From: Acidobacteriota bacterium
Lineage (GTDB): Bacteria; Acidobacteriota; Terriglobia; Bryobacterales; Bryobacteraceae
Direction: 5' to 3'
DNA: 64,000 nucleotides
Assembly (NCBI GenBank): GCA_018268715.1
Contig: JAFDVZ010000011.1
Location: 248,001-312,000 of the forward strand
In this document: positions 62,038 through 64,000 of the stretch, one piece after another
How the letters are laid out: each line of letters begins with the position of its first letter
How positions within the stretch are numbered: the stretch's first letter is position 1
Made by a program: the position numbers and the translations under genes
Notes under the pieces: generated by a model
Seen by the model: only the letters and a program-made list of their open reading frames with translations
Database searches by the model: none
What the model was told of the DNA's origin: nothing

Positions 62038-63966
62038 TCAGGCGAGCTCAACGACGGCTTCCGTAATCTGCCCCAGATACCTGCCGTCCCGCACCACATC
62101 CGCCGCAATCGCAAAGCGCGACGCCCGAGGCGTCCACCCCCGCGGAATCGTCACCCGCAGCTCGTGCGACGCCTTCGACCGCGCCGCGACTTCGAACTTC
62201 AGCACCTCCGGCTCAATGCGCCACTCGCCCGGAGCCGCCAGCGCCACCTCCAGCTTCATGGGCGCGGCATAGTAATTCTGCGCCATGATCTTCAGCGTCT
62301 CCACCCGCCCCCGCCGCAGCACCGCCTGGTACGGATAGATCTTCAGCCAACTCGGATCGAGGCCGAAATCCGCCTCTCCCTCCGGCAGCAAATCGAAGAA
62401 GAACTGCTGCTGCCGGCGGAAATGCTGTTCCGTCGCAAGCAGCAACTCGCGCGTCACCGCGAACGGCTTCCCATGCCCCGGACAAAGCAGCGTCGGCTCA
62501 TGATCGATCATGTTCCGAATCGACTTCAAGTGGCTGTCATTCTCCACATGATTCCGGAAGATGATGTTATGCCGCAGGATGTTCGTGCGGTCGGCGTAGG
62601 GAAACAGCGCATCGCCGGTAAAGGCCACCTTCTGCCCGTCGACGGTGACATACAGCGCCATCTGGTACTCGGTATGTCCCGGCGAATGCGCGATCTCGAA
62701 ATCGAACTCCTCCCACTTGAACCGCTCGCCAGGCCGGAAGCTACGAGCCACCTTGAACGGCTCGCCCAGCGTACAGCCCAGGTTATAACCGCGCGGATTC
62801 TCGAAAACCTCGACCATATTGTCCAGGCACCACACCCTGGTCCCCTGATACTCCATCAGGTACGGAAAACCATTCATGTGGTCGTCATGCATATGGCTCG
62901 GCATGGCGACGTCAATCGACTTCAGCCCATAACTCTTGCGCAACTCATCGATCGTATGCTCGACAAAGCGGATGCGCCCATCCACCGGCGTGGCGCGCTC
63001 GAAGTTATTGAAGTGCACGCCGGACGCCGCGCCGTAATCGATGAACATCGCCTTGCCGCTATCGCTGATCAGCGCATAGAACGACGACGTGGTCTGAAAA
63101 CTCGCCACCAGGTGACGGCTGACAGCGAACGGCATATTCTCCAGGTCCGGCCGCCCCGTCTCAAAGCGGTAGAAATCGGCCAACCGCCGTTGCGTCTCCA
63201 CGATCGCCGCCGCCGGATCAGCGATCGGCTCGCCATGCGAAGGACACAGCAGCTCCGCCTTCTGCTCCAGCAGATACTTCATCGCGTAGACGCCCAGGTC
63301 CACGCCCTCGAAGCCGCCGTAATTCACCTGCATGTCGTACAGGTTCAGAACCTTGCCCGGCGCCATCATCAAATCGCCGGAAAACGCGACCCGTTTCCCG
63401 TCCACCGTCGCAATCAGCGTAATCGACCCCAGCGTATGCCCCGGCGTCGGCAGCACGAAAATATCGGTCTTCCCCCAGCGAAACGTCGAATAGTCAGTCA
63501 GCCCGCGAGCCACCGGAATATTCACCGTCACGGTGTTGAAGTCGTTGCGGACATAGTAAAGATGGAACACCCGCCGGTTCCGCCAGAAATTCTCGGCGTC
63601 CTCGAACAGATGCCGTTCATGCTGCGGCGCCGCGATCGGAATCTTGCGCTCAACGGCCCGCACATCGCCCTGGCACTGGTCGCGATGGTGGTGCGTGTGC
63701 AGAATCCAGTCGACCTTCGAAATCCCCAGCGCCGCCAGGTGGTCCAGCACCTTGCCCGACCCGAAGTCGATCAGGATGCAAGCGCCGCCGTCGCGCACAA
63801 TATAGACGTTGCAGGTGTCCTCAAACAGGAACAGGTTATCCGACAGCTTACGCGGCGCACCCGCGGGCGCGAAATGCGTCGTATGAGCAGCCGGTTGCGG
63901 CGCAGCCTGGGCTGCCGCGGCGCTGATTCCGGCCGACTTCAAGAAGGAACGGCGGCTTTCGTCCAT
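62038..63966 (-). CDS. Exported double metallo-beta-lactamase-fold hydrolase
   Basis: 642 residues from the ATG at 63966, GGAGG 5 nt upstream. Tat-like N-terminus ESRRSFLKSAG. First MBL domain about 40-280: THHHRDQ (last His of the canonical HxHxDH replaced by Gln), TPGHTLGS, FSGDLM, CPSHGEP. Second MBL domain about 285-520: intact HMHDDH in PSHMHDDHMNG, SPGHTEYQ, TGDALF, CPGHGKP. A C-terminal Ig-like domain (about 555-642) follows. Tandem domains with one degraded site suggest catalysis by the second and a structural role for the first. Substrate unknown. Confidence 0.85.
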   Translation of the reverse strand: MDESRRSFLKSAGISAAAAQAAPQPAAHTTHFAPAGAPRKLSDNLFLFEDTCNVYIVRDGGACILIDFGSGKVLDHLAALGISKVDWILHTHHHRDQCQGDVRAVERKIPIAAPQHERHLFEDAENFWRNRRVFHLYYVRNDFNTVTVNIPVARGLTDYSTFRWGKTDIFVLPTPGHTLGSITLIATVDGKRVAFSGDLMMAPGKVLNLYDMQVNYGGFEGVDLGVYAMKYLLEQKAELLCPSHGEPIADPAAAIVETQRRLADFYRFETGRPDLENMPFAVSRHLVASFQTTSSFYALISDSGKAMFIDYGAASGVHFNNFERATPVDGRIRFVEHTIDELRKSYGLKSIDVAMPSHMHDDHMNGFPYLMEYQGTRVWCLDNMVEVFENPRGYNLGCTLGEPFKVARSFRPGERFKWEEFDFEIAHSPGHTEYQMALYVTVDGQKVAFTGDALFPYADRTNILRHNIIFRNHVENDSHLKSIRNMIDHEPTLLCPGHGKPFAVTRELLLATEQHFRRQQQFFFDLLPEGEADFGLDPSWLKIYPYQAVLRRGRVETLKIMAQNYYAAPMKLEVALAAPGEWRIEPEVLKFEVAARSKASHELRVTIPRGWTPRASRFAIAADVVRDGRYLGQITEAVVELA

Positions 63967-64000
63967 GCGACCCTCCGTCACAGGATCATACCGCCGCCGC

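Overview
High-GC chromosomal DNA (roughly 62-65% by eye) from an Acidobacteriota bacterium, most likely the Solibacter/Bryobacter group. The lineage call rests on gene families seen here: a Solibacter-type C-terminal domain on a subtilase, the acidobacterial VWFA-related domain, three very large Oar-like TonB-dependent receptors with an N-terminal carboxypeptidase-regulatory domain, an ECF sigma of the kinase-linked TIGR02999 type, DUF2277, and a membrane-anchored winged-helix regulator of a type common in this phylum. No rRNA, tRNA, CRISPR array, IS element or phage gene was recognised.

Layout. 1-3887: end of a type VI secretion cluster (ClpV C-terminus, VgrG, DUF4123 adaptor). 3897-8027: S41-like peptidase, a MarR-pirin pair with a palindromic operator, and an orphan regulatory domain of citramalate synthase. 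8049-12247: 2-oxoacid:ferredoxin oxidoreductase operon (fused beta-gamma, alpha, ferredoxin) led by a CoA-transferase. 12456-16508: secreted coiled-coil protein and a three-gene exopolysaccharide export operon (Wza-like, Wzz-like, BY-kinase) ending in a clear terminator. 16846-19666: EVE-domain protein and FtsK. 19792-28352: secreted subtilase, Oar-like receptor and a divergent secreted zinc-metalloprotease candidate. 28477-32238: ECF sigma, transmembrane Ser/Thr kinase with TPR-like repeats and a single-domain globin, tightly packed. 32308-43471: second receptor, a clan GH-A glycosidase, glutamine synthetase, DUF2277, Nudix hydrolase, a DUF4838 glycosidase-like protein and a small secreted protein. 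43517-49497: third receptor, its divergent membrane regulator and a TPR protein. 49538-52309: acyltransferase-GNAT fusion and a PEP-CTERM-like protein. 52376-58025: nucleoside salvage (amidohydrolase, cytidine deaminase, purine nucleoside phosphorylase, NupC, pyrimidine phosphorylase) interrupted by a decayed sialidase-like pseudogene. 58167-63966: SuhB, Hfq-like protein, VWFA protein, MoaD-MoaE fusion, GH10 xylanase and a double metallo-beta-lactamase protein.

How it fits together: the glycosidases, large receptors, secreted proteases and exopolysaccharide genes suit a soil heterotroph that degrades polymers and takes up large oligomers. The nucleoside block gives uptake plus phosphorolysis of purines and pyrimidines. 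The most unusual arrangement is the ECF sigma - transmembrane kinase - globin operon, which could be a haem-based signalling module; that role is inference.
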